The position numbers were made by a program, and so were the translations under genes. DNA of 64,000 nt. It comes from Marinobacter mangrovi (GTDB lineage: Bacteria > Pseudomonadota > Gammaproteobacteria > Pseudomonadales > Oleiphilaceae). The stretch lies in assembly GCF_016798325.1 (NCBI RefSeq), contig NZ_JAERVO010000003.1, forward strand, positions 186,001 to 250,000, read 5' to 3'. Positions 24,344-35,216 of the stretch are shown here, piece by piece (position 1 is the first letter of the stretch; each line of letters starts with the position of its first letter). Below the pieces are notes generated by a model. It had not been told where the DNA came from. It searched no databases and saw only the letters and a list, made by a program, of their open reading frames with translations.

Positions 24344-26839
24344 TCACTTCCCCGACTTCTTCGTTCCCATCTTCGCCTCGGCCGTCAGCGGATCTTCCGG
24401 CCAGGGGTGCTTGGGATAGCGCCCGCGCTGCTCCTTACGGACCTGTGGATAAACCTCTCGCCAGAAGCTGGCAAGGTCGGCGGTGACGGCCAGGGGGCGT
24501 TGGGCCGGGGAGAGGAGATGGATGACGACCGGCAGGCGGCCGTTGGCGAGTTTGGGGGTGTCGGTCCAGCCGAACAGCGCCTGGAGTTTGGCGGCCAGCA
24601 CGGGACCGTTCTCGGCAGTGTAGTCGAGGCGGATCTGTTGGCCGGTGGGGATTTCGAGGGTTGTGGGTAAGTCTCGTTTGAGGGTCTGCTGCTGGGTGTA
24701 GTCCAACTGGCTTTGCAGGGCGTCGATGAGGTTGATCTGTTGCAGGCCTTTCCAGTTGCGCACGCCGGCCAGGAACGGGGCGAGCCACTGGTCGAGGGTG
24801 TTGAGCAGGGCCGTGTCGGCTGTGTCCGGCCAGGCGTCCGGCTCCAGGGCCTTCATGTGCTGCACGCGGGCGCGCCACTGCCGGGCGGCGTCGGTCCAGG
24901 GCAGGCTGTCCAGGCCCATTTCGCGGACGGCGGTGAGCAGGCCGAGCTGGATCTGCTCGGGGCTCGGGTCCGGCAGGGGTTTCTGTTCCAGCACCAGCGC
25001 GCCCAGGCGTTTGACCCGGCGGGCGATGACGGTGCCTCTGGCGTCGTCCCAGCGGGCCTCGTCGGCAGTCTCGATGTGGGTGGCCAGATCGGTTTCCAGG
25101 GTGGCGCGGTCGGTGGCGGCGGCGAGGAAGATGCGGGCTTCCCGGGCCTGGCCGTCCAGATCGGCGGCGACCAACCAGTCTTCCCGCCCCAGGGCGTCTT
25201 CGTCGTTCAGCCGGGCGCCACGGCCATTGCTGAGTTGGTAGCGGTTGGCGTCGCCGGAGCGGCGAAGGGCAATACGGTCCGGGTAAGCGAGGGCTAACAA
25301 ACGGCCTGCCGGCAGTGAATTATCCACATCCCGGGCGCCCTTTTCTGGCAGCAGTCGATCCGCCGCGCGCTTGAGCGCATCCAGCCGGGCCCGGTCCAGG
25401 TTGGGGGCGCGGTACTCGCCGGTCAGTACCTGCAGTCGGTGGGTGAGATCGGCACCGGCCCCGGGCCCCAGCAGGTCCCGGTCACCCAGTAACGCGGCCA
25501 GTCGGGCCGCTGTCGGTGGATAACCCAGTTCGCGTCCTTTGAGGACCATGTGTGCCAGCCGGGGATGAATGCCCAGATCCCGGGCGCGGCGGCCGTGGTC
25601 GGTGATGGCGCCGTCGCTATCCAGCAAATCGAGCCATTGCAGCAGGTCCACCGCCTGTGCCCAGTGGGCGGCCGGCGGCGGGTCGAGCCATTCCAGATCG
25701 CCCGGGTCCCGCGCGCCCCACTGGGCCAGTTCCAGGGCCAGGGGCGCCAGGTCGGCTTCGAGGATTTCCGATGGTGTGAAGGCGGGCAGCCCCTGTTGCT
25801 CGGACTCGCTCCACTGGCGATAGCACACGCCCGGCTCGATGCGTCCGGCGCGGCCCTTGCGCTGTTCGGCGGCCGCCTGGGAGACACGGCCGGTGATCAG
25901 GCGGGTCATGCCGCTGTTGGGGTCGAACACCGCGCGGCGAGCCTGGCCGGCATCAATCACCACCCGCACCCCTTCGATGGTCAGGCTGGTTTCGGCGATG
26001 GCGGTGGCCAGCACGATCTTGCGCTCGCCTTCAGGAGCAGGCTGGATGGCACGGTCCTGCTCCTCGCCCTTCAAATTGCCATAAAGTGGGGTCAGGTGGG
26101 TGCCGGGTGGCAAATGGGGACGCATCAGCCGCTCCACCTGGCGAATTTCCCCGGCACCGGGGAGAAAAGTGAGGATCGAGCCCATTTCTGTATCCAGCGC
26201 TTCCCGGATGATCGCGGCCACATGATCCACGATGCGGGGCGGTCGACCCGCCGCCGGCGGGAGCGGCCGATAATGCACGTCCACGGGATACGCCCGGCCC
26301 TCGCTGGTGAGTACCGGGGCGTTATCCAACAGTTCAGCCAGCGGCGCGGTATCCAGCGTGGCAGACATGACCACCACGCGCAGGTCGTCCCGCAACGCCT
26401 GCTGGGATTCCCGCACCAACGCCAGCCCGAGATCCGCCTGCAGGGAACGTTCGTGGAATTCGTCGAACAGGATGGCGGCGTAGTCCTCCAGCGCCGGGTC
26501 CTGCTGGATCAGGCGGGTGAGAATGCCTTCGGTGACCACTTCGATGCGGGTGCGGGCGGAGACTTTGGTGTCCAGCCGGGTGCGGTAGCCGACCGTTTCG
26601 CCGGGCTTCTCGCCCAGCTGGCCGGCCATAAAGCGTGCGGCGGCGCGGGCGGCGATCCGGCGGGGTTCGAGCATCAGGATGCGGCGGTCGTCGCGCCAGT
26701 CGCAGTCCAGCAGGGCCAGCGGCACACGGGTGGTTTTACCCGCACCCGGCGGGGCCTGGAGCAGGACGGTGGTGTGCGCCTCGAGGGTGGCGCGTAAATC
26801 GGGGAGCAGGGTATCGATCGGCAGCATGGGGACGATCAT
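24344..26839 (-). CDS. hrpB: ATP-dependent helicase HrpB
   Basis: An 831-residue DEAH-family RNA helicase of HrpB type. Walker A is APPGAGKTTRVPLALL (about residues 29-44), the DEAH-like box is LFDEFHERS, motif III is VVMSATLD, and motif VI is QRKGRAGR. Helicase-associated and HrpB C-terminal domains follow, and the length is normal. The cytoplasmic role is poorly defined; HrpB homologues have been linked to mRNA handling. Its 3' end abuts the cassette island, whose last attC-like core lies only 2 bp from the stop codon. Confidence 0.92.
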   Translation of the reverse strand: MIVPMLPIDTLLPDLRATLEAHTTVLLQAPPGAGKTTRVPLALLDCDWRDDRRILMLEPRRIAARAAARFMAGQLGEKPGETVGYRTRLDTKVSARTRIEVVTEGILTRLIQQDPALEDYAAILFDEFHERSLQADLGLALVRESQQALRDDLRVVVMSATLDTAPLAELLDNAPVLTSEGRAYPVDVHYRPLPPAAGRPPRIVDHVAAIIREALDTEMGSILTFLPGAGEIRQVERLMRPHLPPGTHLTPLYGNLKGEEQDRAIQPAPEGERKIVLATAIAETSLTIEGVRVVIDAGQARRAVFDPNSGMTRLITGRVSQAAAEQRKGRAGRIEPGVCYRQWSESEQQGLPAFTPSEILEADLAPLALELAQWGARDPGDLEWLDPPPAAHWAQAVDLLQWLDLLDSDGAITDHGRRARDLGIHPRLAHMVLKGRELGYPPTAARLAALLGDRDLLGPGAGADLTHRLQVLTGEYRAPNLDRARLDALKRAADRLLPEKGARDVDNSLPAGRLLALAYPDRIALRRSGDANRYQLSNGRGARLNDEDALGREDWLVAADLDGQAREARIFLAAATDRATLETDLATHIETADEARWDDARGTVIARRVKRLGALVLEQKPLPDPSPEQIQLGLLTAVREMGLDSLPWTDAARQWRARVQHMKALEPDAWPDTADTALLNTLDQWLAPFLAGVRNWKGLQQINLIDALQSQLDYTQQQTLKRDLPTTLEIPTGQQIRLDYTAENGPVLAAKLQALFGWTDTPKLANGRLPVVIHLLSPAQRPLAVTADLASFWREVYPQVRKEQRGRYPKHPWPEDPLTAEAKMGTKKSGK

Positions 26840-26882
26840 GCCGGGAATCGGGGAAAACTCAAGCGCGGCCCGCGAATCCGCG

Positions 26883-27563
26883 CTATTCGTCGAAGGCGCA
26901 GACCCGCTCGTGCATCAGCGGCACAACCTTGTACCAGACGCGGGCGCCTTCCGGGCCTACCCGGGCTTTCAGCGACTCGCCGGCGGGCAGGCGTAGCCAG
27001 GTGTAGCGGTCCAGATCGTCGGTGCCGTCGCTGAACGCGCCGTCGAGGACCAGCAGTTCCAGGCCCGGAAAACCCTCCAGTGCCACCTCGGCTCCCGGCT
27101 GCCATTCCTCAAGGAGCACGCGTTCATCGGCGTCCTCGAACAGCAGCCTTGCCGCCACGACACCCGGGCGCAATGGTGCCCTTTCCCCCTCGCGGGGGCG
27201 GCGGACCACGGGCTCAAGATCGTCCGCGCGGAACTGCCAGAGTTTGACGAAGATGATGCAGCCGCCGTCGCTGCGTGGCGTATGCCGGCTGCCGGGCGGA
27301 TTGCGCACGTACGAGCCGGCCGGGTAATCGCCGTTCTCGTCCTGAAAGGTGCCTTCCAACACCAGGAACTCCTCGCCGCCGGGATGGTTATGGGCGGAGA
27401 AATGGCTGCCCGGCGCGTAGCGCACGATAGACGTGGCGCGGGCTTTCTCGTCGCCAATGCGAAACAGCATGCGCCGCTCGACGCCGCCCAGGGGGCTTGG
27501 CACCCAGTCCAGGGCGCTGGCATGGACCCGCGCGGGGGACGACAAATCCTCGTTCAGCAACAT
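26883..27563 (-). CDS. ChrR-type cupin domain protein
   Basis: A 226-residue protein with two cupin-like halves. The first carries a metal-site motif HFSAHNHPGGEEFLVLEG (His-x-His...Glu) and a later His in SRHTPRSDGG, as in the cupin domain of the anti-sigma factor ChrR. The zinc-binding N-terminal anti-sigma domain of ChrR is absent. ATG 27563 is used; the open frame reaches 27596. The function may be an oxidative-stress or small-molecule dioxygenase role, unproven. It is followed by hrpB on the same strand after 43 bp. Confidence 0.75.
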   Translation of the reverse strand: MLLNEDLSSPARVHASALDWVPSPLGGVERRMLFRIGDEKARATSIVRYAPGSHFSAHNHPGGEEFLVLEGTFQDENGDYPAGSYVRNPPGSRHTPRSDGGCIIFVKLWQFRADDLEPVVRRPREGERAPLRPGVVAARLLFEDADERVLLEEWQPGAEVALEGFPGLELLVLDGAFSDGTDDLDRYTWLRLPAGESLKARVGPEGARVWYKVVPLMHERVCAFDE

Positions 27564-27657
27564 GACATTCGACTCCGATGAGGGACGTTCTACCACAGCA
27601 TACGCGGGATCGGGGCATTGGTCCGGCGAACGGTTCTGAGGCGGCAGTGATGATGGA

Positions 27658-27709
27658 TAAAAAAGCCCACCGTCCGGGAGGGTTGGGTTCAGGGGGGAGG
27701 ACGGTGGGC
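27658..27709 (-). terminator. Rho-independent terminator of the mipA-like gene
   Basis: A perfect 11-bp stem, GCCCACCGTCC (27665-27675) / GGACGGTGGGC (27699-27709), is followed on the minus strand by a run of six T. It lies 14 bp after the stop codon of the MipA/OmpV gene. Confidence 0.8.
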
Positions 27710-27722
27710 GTGAAACGGTGTG

Positions 27723-28499
27723 TCAGAAGCTGTAGGTGACGATCAAGCTGCCGAACCATTGGTTGGCGTCGCCCACGTCCGAGACGATCGGGCTGTCCGC
27801 CGCATCACCGAAGAGCCGGCTGTAGCGGGCAATGGAGGAGACGTTCCACTCCGGCGTCACGCGATAGGTCAGGCGACCATTAACACTGGCACGCAGGAAG
27901 GCGCCGTCGGGATCGTAAGCCGCCAGTCCGGAGCGGGTGGCTTCCGCGTCCGAGACGCCGAACAGGACGTCGTTCCATTTCTCGTTGGCCCAGGTGGCCC
28001 CGGGCCCGAAGCCGTAGCTCCATTGCGGCGACAGGCGGCCGCGGTAGCGCAGGTAGGAGCGCAGGCGAAGCCCTTCCAGATCACCGGCCACCGGCGTCGC
28101 CAGCTCGGTGTTGAATTGCCAGGGGCCGGGTGTCCAGCTCAGCAGCACGCCGGCCATGGCGCCGTCATCGACTTTGTCGAGTTCGGAGATGTCGCCAACG
28201 TCGTCACGGCCACGCTCGTAGGAAATCACCGGCGAGATCGTCAGTTGTTCGGTCCGCACCACGTTCCAGCCGATGCCGGTAATCGGGTTGATGAACAGCC
28301 GTCCCAGACGGGCTTCCACCACCGGGATCGGGATGGCCTTGTAGGTGTCGGCACCGCGGTACTCGGGCGCGACGCCGACACCGGCGCCGAGGTTGAACCG
28401 CCACTCGTCCGGGCCCGGTTTGGACGTCGATTCGTCCGCCAGGACGCCGGCGCTGAGCAGACTCAGGGCCAGGATGGTGAATGGCTTACCGATGGTCAT
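27723..28499 (-). CDS. MipA/OmpV family outer-membrane protein
   Basis: 258 residues. A signal peptide (about residues 1-21, ending SAGVLA) is followed by repeated amphipathic strands and a terminal aromatic residue (IVTYSF), typical of outer-membrane barrels. The opening GVGVAPEYRGADTYKAIPIPVVEARLG-like region is the MipA/OmpV signature. ATG 28499 is preceded by AAGGAG. Family members act as scaffolds for murein synthases or as porins; the precise role is unknown here. It lies downstream of the RND efflux operon with its own terminator. Confidence 0.85.
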   Translation of the reverse strand: MTIGKPFTILALSLLSAGVLADESTSKPGPDEWRFNLGAGVGVAPEYRGADTYKAIPIPVVEARLGRLFINPITGIGWNVVRTEQLTISPVISYERGRDDVGDISELDKVDDGAMAGVLLSWTPGPWQFNTELATPVAGDLEGLRLRSYLRYRGRLSPQWSYGFGPGATWANEKWNDVLFGVSDAEATRSGLAAYDPDGAFLRASVNGRLTYRVTPEWNVSSIARYSRLFGDAADSPIVSDVGDANQWFGSLIVTYSF

Positions 28500-28581
28500 A
28501 GACACTCCTTGTGGTTCCCATGCCGGATAGGCTTTGTGGGTGAATCCGTACCCTACGCGATCCATGTTGCAACGGACCGGT

Positions 28582-30027
28582 TCAACCCTGGGCCGGTGTG
28601 TCATCCTGCGTCGGCTTCTGCCCGATGACCGTGGTTTGATCCGACGATTCGCCACCACCCAACGCGCGGTACAGGGTGATGCGGTTGGTCAGTTTCTGCA
28701 GCTTGACGGACACCAGCGCCTGCCGCGCGCTCAGCAACTCCCGGCGGGCGTCGAGCACGGCGAGATAATCATCCGCACCGGCCTCGTAACGATCTTCCGC
28801 CAGGTGGAGGGACCGTTCCGTCGCCTTGACCAGGGCAGCCTGGGACGTTTCCTGCTCGGCCAGGAAGTTGCGGGCCGCCAGGGCGTCCGACACTTCCTGG
28901 AAGGCGTTCTGGATGGTCTGCTCGTACTGGGCGACCTGCTGGTCCCGCTGGATTTCCGCCAGGTCCAGGTTGGCCTGGTTCTTACCCGCGGTGAAAATCG
29001 GCAGGTTGATGCTGGGCGCGAACGACCAGGCGCCGGAGCCACCATCGAACAGGCCGGACAGTTCGCTGCTGGCGGTGCCCGCCGAGCCGGTCAGGGTGAT
29101 GCTCGGGTAGAACGCCGCCCGGGCCGCACCGATGTTGGCGCTGGCCGACTTCAGGTTGTGCTCGGCCTGCTGGATGTCCGGGCGCTGCAGCAGCACGTCG
29201 GAGGACAGGCCTGCCGGCACGTCGGTCAGCAGGGAGACGGCCGGATCAATCACGCTGGTATTGGGGATCACTGGCACTGGCGCGCCAACCAGCACGGCCA
29301 GGGCGTTGCGATCTTCCGAGACCAGGCGGCGGTACTGGGCGCGGTTGGTGCGCGCGGTTTCCAGGGCGATTTCCGCCTGGCGCACATCCAATTCGGACCC
29401 CAGGCCCGCGTTGTAGCGGTTGCGCACCAGGTTGACGGATTCCTGCTGGGCGTCGACGGTCTCCTGGCTGATGCGCAGGTTCTGCTTGTCCGCCAGTAGC
29501 GTCAGGTAGGCGTTGGCCACTTCGGAGACCAGGGTGATTTTGGCGCTGCGCTGAGCTTCCTCGGTGGCGAGATAGCTCTGCAGGGCGGATTCCTTGAGGC
29601 TGCGCACCCGGCCGAACAGGTCCAGCTCATAGGACGCCACGCCCAGGTCGACGCCGTACTGGCTGGTGATGGTGCTGGAGCCGGTACTGCTCAGGTCGGC
29701 CGGCACCCGAGAGCGGGAGCCGTCGGCGTTGACGCCGATCTCCGGGAACAGCTCCGCGCCCTGGATGCCGTACTGGGCCCGCGCGGCTTTGACGTCGAGC
29801 ATGGCCAGGCGCAGGTCACGGTTGTTGGCCAGGGCGTTGCTGATCAGTGCGCGCAGCTGGTTGTCCTGGAACAGGGTTTCCCAGCCGGGCAGGACAACCC
29901 TGTCCTGCGCCTGGCTGTTGGCGCCCACGTCCTCAGGGACCGGGTTGTCCGGCCGCTGGTAGTCGGGCATCAGGGTGCATCCGCCCAGACCCAGGGCAAT
30001 GATCAAGGCTGGGGTCAGTCGTTTCAT
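28582..30027 (-). CDS. RND efflux outer-membrane channel lipoprotein (OprM/CmeC type)
   Basis: A 481-residue TolC-family channel. A lipoprotein signal with lipobox LGGC (Cys about residue 17) precedes two outer-membrane-efflux repeats of helices and strands. [26 protein letters not shown] is the usual opening. It forms the trimeric outer-membrane exit duct for the RND pump encoded just upstream; start and pump stop overlap by 4 bp, so the three efflux genes form one operon. It closes with an extra 20-residue hydrophilic tail. Confidence 0.92.
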   Translation of the reverse strand: MKRLTPALIIALGLGGCTLMPDYQRPDNPVPEDVGANSQAQDRVVLPGWETLFQDNQLRALISNALANNRDLRLAMLDVKAARAQYGIQGAELFPEIGVNADGSRSRVPADLSSTGSSTITSQYGVDLGVASYELDLFGRVRSLKESALQSYLATEEAQRSAKITLVSEVANAYLTLLADKQNLRISQETVDAQQESVNLVRNRYNAGLGSELDVRQAEIALETARTNRAQYRRLVSEDRNALAVLVGAPVPVIPNTSVIDPAVSLLTDVPAGLSSDVLLQRPDIQQAEHNLKSASANIGAARAAFYPSITLTGSAGTASSELSGLFDGGSGAWSFAPSINLPIFTAGKNQANLDLAEIQRDQQVAQYEQTIQNAFQEVSDALAARNFLAEQETSQAALVKATERSLHLAEDRYEAGADDYLAVLDARRELLSARQALVSVKLQKLTNRITLYRALGGGESSDQTTVIGQKPTQDDTPAQG

Positions 30028-33000
30028 GAACGGCCCTCCGGTTGTTCGAGTGCCGGGGTGTCCCCACGGTCATCGGATGTGGATTCGGTGTCACCGCTGG
30101 CTTTCAAAGGCACGCCGGACAGACGGCGCACCAGCACGTAGAACAGCGGGATGAAGAAGATGGCCAGCGCCGTTGCAGCGACAACACCGCCAAACACGGC
30201 CGTACCGATCGCGTTACGCGCACCGGAACCGGCGCCGGTGCTGAGCATCAGCGGCGTGACGCCCAGGCCGAAGGCCAGCGAAGTCATCAGGATCGGCCGC
30301 AGTCGCATGCGGGTCGCTTCCAGCGTGGCCTTGAGCAGGCCGCGGCCCTGCTTCTCCAGCTCCAGCGCGAATTCGGCGATCAGGATCGCGTTCTTCGACG
30401 ACAGGCCGATGGTGGTGAGCAGCCCCACCTGGAAGAACACGTCGTTATCCAGCCCGCGCATCGTGGCCGCCAGTACCGCACCGATGACGCCCAGCGGCAC
30501 CACCAGCATCACGGAGAACGGAATCGACCAGCTCTCGTACAACGCCGCCAGACACAGGAAGACGAAGATCAGTGACAGCGCGTAGAGCGCCGGCGCCTGG
30601 TTGCCGGACTGCTGCTCCTGGTAGGACAGGCCGGTCCACTGGGCACCGAAGCCGCCGGGCAGGTCATCCACCAGTTTTTCCATGGCTTTCATGGCGTCGC
30701 CGGTACTGTAACCGGGTGCCGCGCTACCCTGGATGTTCATGGACGAGACGCCGTTGTAGCGCTGCAACTGCTGCGGGCCGTAGCTCCACTCGCCGGTGGC
30801 AAAGCTGGAGAAGGGCACCATGTCGCCGTCGCCGTTGCGCACGTACCAGTTGTCGATGTCGTTGGGCAGCATGCGGTAGGGCGCGTCCGCCTGGACATAG
30901 ACCCGCTTGATCCGCCCGCGGTCGGTGAAGTCGTTGACGTAGCTGGAGCCCCACGCCACCTGCAGGGTAGTGTTGATGTCCGCCAGGGACACGCCCATGG
31001 CACGGGCCTTCTGGCGGTCCACGTCCAGGTGGTACTGCGGTGCGTCCGGCAGGCCACTGTAGCGGACCTGGGTCAGGGCCGGGTTCTGGTTGGCTTTACC
31101 CAGCAGCTTGTGGGCCGCCTGCACCAGCGCATCATGGCCCTGGCCACCGCGGTCCTGAAGCTGCATGTTGAAGCCGCTGGCCACACCCAGCGCCGGAATG
31201 GACGGCGGGTTAAGGGCATAGATCACCGCTTCCCGAATCTGCGAGAAGGCCCCCATGGCCCGGCCGACAACGGCCTGCACGCCGTCCTTGCTCAGGTCAC
31301 GGTCTTCCCAGTCTTTCAGACGAACGAAGGCGAGACCGGAGTTCTGGCCCTGGCCGGCAAAGCTGAAACCGGCCACGGTGAACATGGACTGCACCACGTC
31401 TTTCTCATCCACCAGGAAGTGGTGTTCCATCTTCTTGAGCACGTCGATGGTCTGCTCCTGGGTGGACCCGACTGGCAGCTGCACCTGGGCCAGCAGGATG
31501 CCCTGGTCCTCATCCGGCAGGAACGCGGAGGGCAGGCGCATGAAGCTGAACGCCAGCACACCGACGATCACCACATACAGCAGCACATAGCGGCCCCGCC
31601 GGCCGACGATTTTCTCGACCCGGCCCTGGTAACGGCCGGAGGCTTTCTCGAACGACCGGTTGAACCAGCCGAAGAAGCCGCCCTTGGTGTGGTGGTCGCC
31701 CTTGTGGGGCTTGAGCAGGGTGGCGCACAGGGCCGGCGTCAGGATCAATGCCACCAGCACCGACAGGATCATCGCCGAGACGATGGTGATCGAGAACTGG
31801 CGGTAGATGGCGCCGGTGGACCCCGGGAAGAAGGCCATGGGCACGAACACCGCCGACAGCACCAGGGCAATCCCCACCAGGGCGCCGGTGATCTGGCCCA
31901 TGGACTTGCGGGTGGCCTCGAGCGGCCCCAGCCCTTCCTCGGACATGATCCGCTCCACGTTCTCCACCACCACGATGGCGTCGTCCACCAACAGGCCGAT
32001 CGCCAGCACCATGCCGAACATGGTCAGGGTGTTCACCGAGAAGCCGAATGCAAAGAGCACCGCAAACGTGCCCAACAGCACCACCGGCACGGCAATGGTC
32101 GGAATCAGCGTGGCCCGGAAGTTCTGCAGGAACAGGAACATCACCAGGAAGACCAAGGCAATGCCTTCAAACAGGGTTTTGACCACCTCCTCGATGGAGA
32201 TTTTCACGAACGGGGTGGTGTCATACGGATACTGGATTTCCAGGCCGTCGGGGAAGTACTGCTTCAACTCGTCGAGACGGGCCCGTACGCGTTCGGCGGT
32301 ATCCAGCGCGTTGGCGCCGGACGCCAGGTTGATCCCCAAACCGGCGGCCGCATGCCCGTTGAAGCGCCCCACGGTGTTGTAGCTCTCCGCACCCAGCTTC
32401 ACGCGGGCGACGTCGTTCAGGCGCACCTTGGAACCGTCGGGCGTGACCTTGAGCAGGATCTTGCCGAATTCCTCCGGCGTGGACAGCAGCGTCTGCACAA
32501 TGATCGAGGCGTTCATCTGCTGATTGTCCACCGACGGCGTGCCGCCCAACTGACCGCCGGCCACCTGGTTGTTCTGCACGGCGATGGCGTTGGTCACGTC
32601 CGCCGGTGTCAGGCCGTATTCATTGAGCTTGTTGGGGTTGAGCCACACCCGCATGGCGTACTGGGCACCAAACAGACGGGTCTGACCCACGCCCTGGGTC
32701 CGGCTGATCGGGTCCTTGATGTTGGCGGCCACGTAGTCGGCGATGTCGGCCCGGTCCATGCTGCCGTCGCTGGAGGTAAAGGCCACCACCATCAGGAAGG
32801 TGTCGGAGGACTTGGTGACCTGCACGCCCTGTTGCTGCACCACCTGGGGCAGTCGCGGCGTGGCCAGTTGCAGCTTGTTCTGCACCTGCACCTGGGCGAT
32901 GTCCGGATCGGTGCCGGCGGCAAACGTCAGGGAGATCGAGGCGTTGCCCTGGGAGTCACTGGTGGACGACATGTACAACAGGTTGTCGATGCCGTTCATC

Positions 33001-33203
33001 TGCTGCTCGATCACCTGGGTGACGGAGTCTTCCACCGCTTCCGACGAGGCGCCCGGATAGGACGCGCTGATGGTGACCTCGGGCGGGGCGACCGTCGGAT
33101 ACTGCTCGACGGCCAGGTTATAGATCGACAGGCCACCGGCCATCATCAGGACGATGGCGATGACCCAGGCGAATATTGGTCGGTCAATAAAGAAGCGTGC
33201 CAT
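30024..33203 (-). CDS. acrB: RND multidrug efflux pump, AcrB/MexB/TtgB type
   Basis: A 1059-residue HAE1-family inner-membrane proton/drug antiporter with 12 helices and two large periplasmic loops. The N-terminus [21 protein letters not shown] is typical. [22 protein letters not shown] carries the paired Asp residues of the proton relay in helix 4, and [20 protein letters not shown] ends the helix bundle. It assembles with the adaptor and channel into a tripartite pump exporting antibiotics, solvents or bile-like compounds. Substrates cannot be predicted further. Confidence 0.95.
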   Translation of the reverse strand: MARFFIDRPIFAWVIAIVLMMAGGLSIYNLAVEQYPTVAPPEVTISASYPGASSEAVEDSVTQVIEQQMNGIDNLLYMSSTSDSQGNASISLTFAAGTDPDIAQVQVQNKLQLATPRLPQVVQQQGVQVTKSSDTFLMVVAFTSSDGSMDRADIADYVAANIKDPISRTQGVGQTRLFGAQYAMRVWLNPNKLNEYGLTPADVTNAIAVQNNQVAGGQLGGTPSVDNQQMNASIIVQTLLSTPEEFGKILLKVTPDGSKVRLNDVARVKLGAESYNTVGRFNGHAAAGLGINLASGANALDTAERVRARLDELKQYFPDGLEIQYPYDTTPFVKISIEEVVKTLFEGIALVFLVMFLFLQNFRATLIPTIAVPVVLLGTFAVLFAFGFSVNTLTMFGMVLAIGLLVDDAIVVVENVERIMSEEGLGPLEATRKSMGQITGALVGIALVLSAVFVPMAFFPGSTGAIYRQFSITIVSAMILSVLVALILTPALCATLLKPHKGDHHTKGGFFGWFNRSFEKASGRYQGRVEKIVGRRGRYVLLYVVIVGVLAFSFMRLPSAFLPDEDQGILLAQVQLPVGSTQEQTIDVLKKMEHHFLVDEKDVVQSMFTVAGFSFAGQGQNSGLAFVRLKDWEDRDLSKDGVQAVVGRAMGAFSQIREAVIYALNPPSIPALGVASGFNMQLQDRGGQGHDALVQAAHKLLGKANQNPALTQVRYSGLPDAPQYHLDVDRQKARAMGVSLADINTTLQVAWGSSYVNDFTDRGRIKRVYVQADAPYRMLPNDIDNWYVRNGDGDMVPFSSFATGEWSYGPQQLQRYNGVSSMNIQGSAAPGYSTGDAMKAMEKLVDDLPGGFGAQWTGLSYQEQQSGNQAPALYALSLIFVFLCLAALYESWSIPFSVMLVVPLGVIGAVLAATMRGLDNDVFFQVGLLTTIGLSSKNAILIAEFALELEKQGRGLLKATLEATRMRLRPILMTSLAFGLGVTPLMLSTGAGSGARNAIGTAVFGGVVAATALAIFFIPLFYVLVRRLSGVPLKASGDTESTSDDRGDTPALEQPEGRS

Positions 33204-33207
33204 GCAA

Positions 33208-34395
33208 TCAGCCCTGTGCCGCGTCGGTGGTCTTGGAATCGGCCGTCTTGTCGGCGTCGTCCACGCTGACCGGCTTCACCGGTGCGCCTTCGCCGATTTT
33301 CTGCAGACCTTCCACAATCAGACGATCGCCGTCTTTCAGGCCGCTGCTGATCAGCCAGCGATTCCCCACCGCCTTCTCGGTCACGACCGAGCGTTTTTCC
33401 ACCGTGTTGTCCTGACTGACCACCATGGCGGACGCCTTGCCATTCGCCTGGCGGGAGACGCCTTTCTGGGGTACGAGGATCGCGTTCTGGCTTTCTGCCT
33501 GAGGCAGACGGGCGCGCACGAACATGCCGGGCAGAAGCTCACCGTCCGGGTTGGGGAACAGGGCACGCAGCGTCACGGATCCCGTGTTTTCGTCGACCGC
33601 GTATTCGGAGAACTGCAGGGTGCCGTCGTGCGGATACGTCGCGCCGTTCTGGTGAACCAGAGAGACCGTCGCTTTACCCTTGCCCACCGTCTCCAGCTTG
33701 CCGCTGGCCATAGCGCTGCGAAGGGCCTGCAGGTCCGAGTAGGACTGGGTCAGGTCGACGTAGATCGGGTCGAGCTGGCGGATTACCGTCAGCGCGTTGC
33801 TCTGGTTGGCCGTCACCAGGGCGCCGGCGGTCACGTTGGAACGACCGATGCGGCCGCTGATGGGCGCTTCGATGGTGGTGTAGTCCAGGTTGATGCGGGC
33901 GGTCTGCACCGAGGCCTGGGCCGCCGCGACGGCAGCTTTGTTGGCGTTCAGGGTGGCGCGGGCATCGTCCAGTTCCTGCTGGCTGACGGCACCGGTCTTG
34001 ATCAGGTGCTCGTAGCGGTTGGCCGTGAGCTGGGCCGATTGCAGATTGGCTTTCGCGGATGCCAAATCCGCCTCGGCGCTGGCCAGGGAAGCCTTGTAGA
34101 GTTTGTCGTCGATCTTGTAGAGCGCCTGGCCGGCCTTGACCGTCTGGCCTTCTTCAAACAGACGCTTCTCCAGGATGCCGGTGACCTGCGGGCGGACTTC
34201 CGCCACCTGGTACGGCGAGGTGCGGCCGGGCAGCTCGTTGACCACCGTAAAGGGCTGGGCGTGTACCGTGACGAAGCCCACCTCTGCCGGCGGCCGCTGG
34301 GATTGGGCCTGGGCGGAAGACTCCTGTTTACCGCAGGCGCTGAGCATGACAGATGCAATCAGCAACAAAAACAAGGATTGCGTAGAATGCCGCAT
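33208..34395 (-). CDS. acrA: RND efflux periplasmic adaptor lipoprotein, AcrA/MexA type
   Basis: A 395-residue membrane-fusion protein. It has a lipoprotein signal with lipobox LSAC (Cys about residue 21), then a barrel-sandwich/lipoyl domain ([22 protein letters not shown]) and an alpha-helical hairpin (about residues 100-170). The second lipoyl half ([11 protein letters not shown]) and a beta-barrel with a C-terminal membrane-proximal domain follow. It is the first gene of the efflux operon, 4 bp before acrB, and divergent from the TetR repressor. Confidence 0.93.
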   Translation of the reverse strand: MRHSTQSLFLLLIASVMLSACGKQESSAQAQSQRPPAEVGFVTVHAQPFTVVNELPGRTSPYQVAEVRPQVTGILEKRLFEEGQTVKAGQALYKIDDKLYKASLASAEADLASAKANLQSAQLTANRYEHLIKTGAVSQQELDDARATLNANKAAVAAAQASVQTARINLDYTTIEAPISGRIGRSNVTAGALVTANQSNALTVIRQLDPIYVDLTQSYSDLQALRSAMASGKLETVGKGKATVSLVHQNGATYPHDGTLQFSEYAVDENTGSVTLRALFPNPDGELLPGMFVRARLPQAESQNAILVPQKGVSRQANGKASAMVVSQDNTVEKRSVVTEKAVGNRWLISSGLKDGDRLIVEGLQKIGEGAPVKPVSVDDADKTADSKTTDAAQG

Positions 34396-34474
34396 GGGGG
34401 AAACCTCAGTAGAGCCGATATAGAAAAGGCGCGGGAAAATTGACCCACGCCAAGGCGAATCCGTGAAACCCGAT

Positions 34475-34502
34475 TATACATACATGCACGAATGTATGTA
34501 TA
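34475..34502. promoter_or_regulatory. AcrR/TtgR-type operator between efflux operon and repressor
   Basis: A 28-bp palindrome with perfect 11-bp arms, TATACATACAT (34475-34485) and ATGTATGTATA (34492-34502), around a 6-bp spacer. From memory it closely resembles the E. coli AcrR operator (TACATACAT...ATGTATGTA). It lies midway in the 149-bp divergent promoter region and should control both directions. Confidence 0.8.
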
Positions 34503-34544
34503 GTTGTTAATGCTGTGCTGACATGAAATTTACAGGAGCGGCCC

Positions 34545-35198
34545 ATGGCCCGACGCACCAAAGAAGACGCCCAGAAGACCCGTGAACTGCTGATCGATGC
34601 CGCAGAGACCGTCTTCTATCAAAAAGGCGTCTCGCGCACGTCGTTGAACGATATTGCGGCGGAGGCGGGTGTCACCCGGGGGGCCATCTACTGGCACTTC
34701 AAGAACAAGCACGACGTGTTCGAGGCGATGATGGAGCGCCAGGAACTGCCGCTGGAAATGCTCCGCGCTGTGGTTGAAGATCCCGAACAGACCGACCCTC
34801 TGGGCCGGTTGAAAGACTTCCTGCTCTTCCTCACCCGGGACATCGCCCGCGATCCGCACCAGCGCAAGGTGTTCGAGATCATGTTCCACAAGTGCGAGCT
34901 GACCGATGAAAACGCCCAACTGGTTGCCCGGCATCGCAACAACATCTACGACGCGTCCGAGCGCATGCGCGGCGTGATGCGCAACGCCATCCGTCTGGGC
35001 CAGCTGCCGGAGAACCTGGACATCGAACGGGCCATCGTCCAACTGCACGTGCAGATCACCGGGCTGATCTACTTCTGGCTGCTGGTGCCGGATACGTTCG
35101 ACATGGAGAAGGAATCCGAGCGGGTGATCAATGCCTATTTCTATTCATTGCCGCGTTGTTTTGTGCTGGATAGCAACGACGACGCGGACAAGGAATAG
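34545..35198 (+). CDS. acrR: TetR-family repressor of the RND pump (AcrR/TtgR type)
   Basis: A 217-residue regulator. The N-terminus MARRTKEDAQKTRELLIDAAE and the helix-turn-helix TSLNDIAAEAGVTRGAIYWHFKNK are characteristic of AcrR/TtgR/MexZ-like repressors. A TetR_C-type ligand domain follows, with KVFEIMFHKCELTDEN. Transcribed divergently from the efflux operon across a palindromic operator, it probably represses both until a pump substrate binds. Confidence 0.9.
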   Translation: MARRTKEDAQKTRELLIDAAETVFYQKGVSRTSLNDIAAEAGVTRGAIYWHFKNKHDVFEAMMERQELPLEMLRAVVEDPEQTDPLGRLKDFLLFLTRDIARDPHQRKVFEIMFHKCELTDENAQLVARHRNNIYDASERMRGVMRNAIRLGQLPENLDIERAIVQLHVQITGLIYFWLLVPDTFDMEKESERVINAYFYSLPRCFVLDSNDDADKE

Positions 35199-35216
35199 GT
35201 TGCATTATCCCCGGTG

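Noticed and set aside
31029..33269. A 746-codon open frame on the plus strand opposite acrB
   Set aside because: Low-complexity His/Gln/Gly-rich shadow of a high-GC gene; acrB on the other strand is a complete family member.
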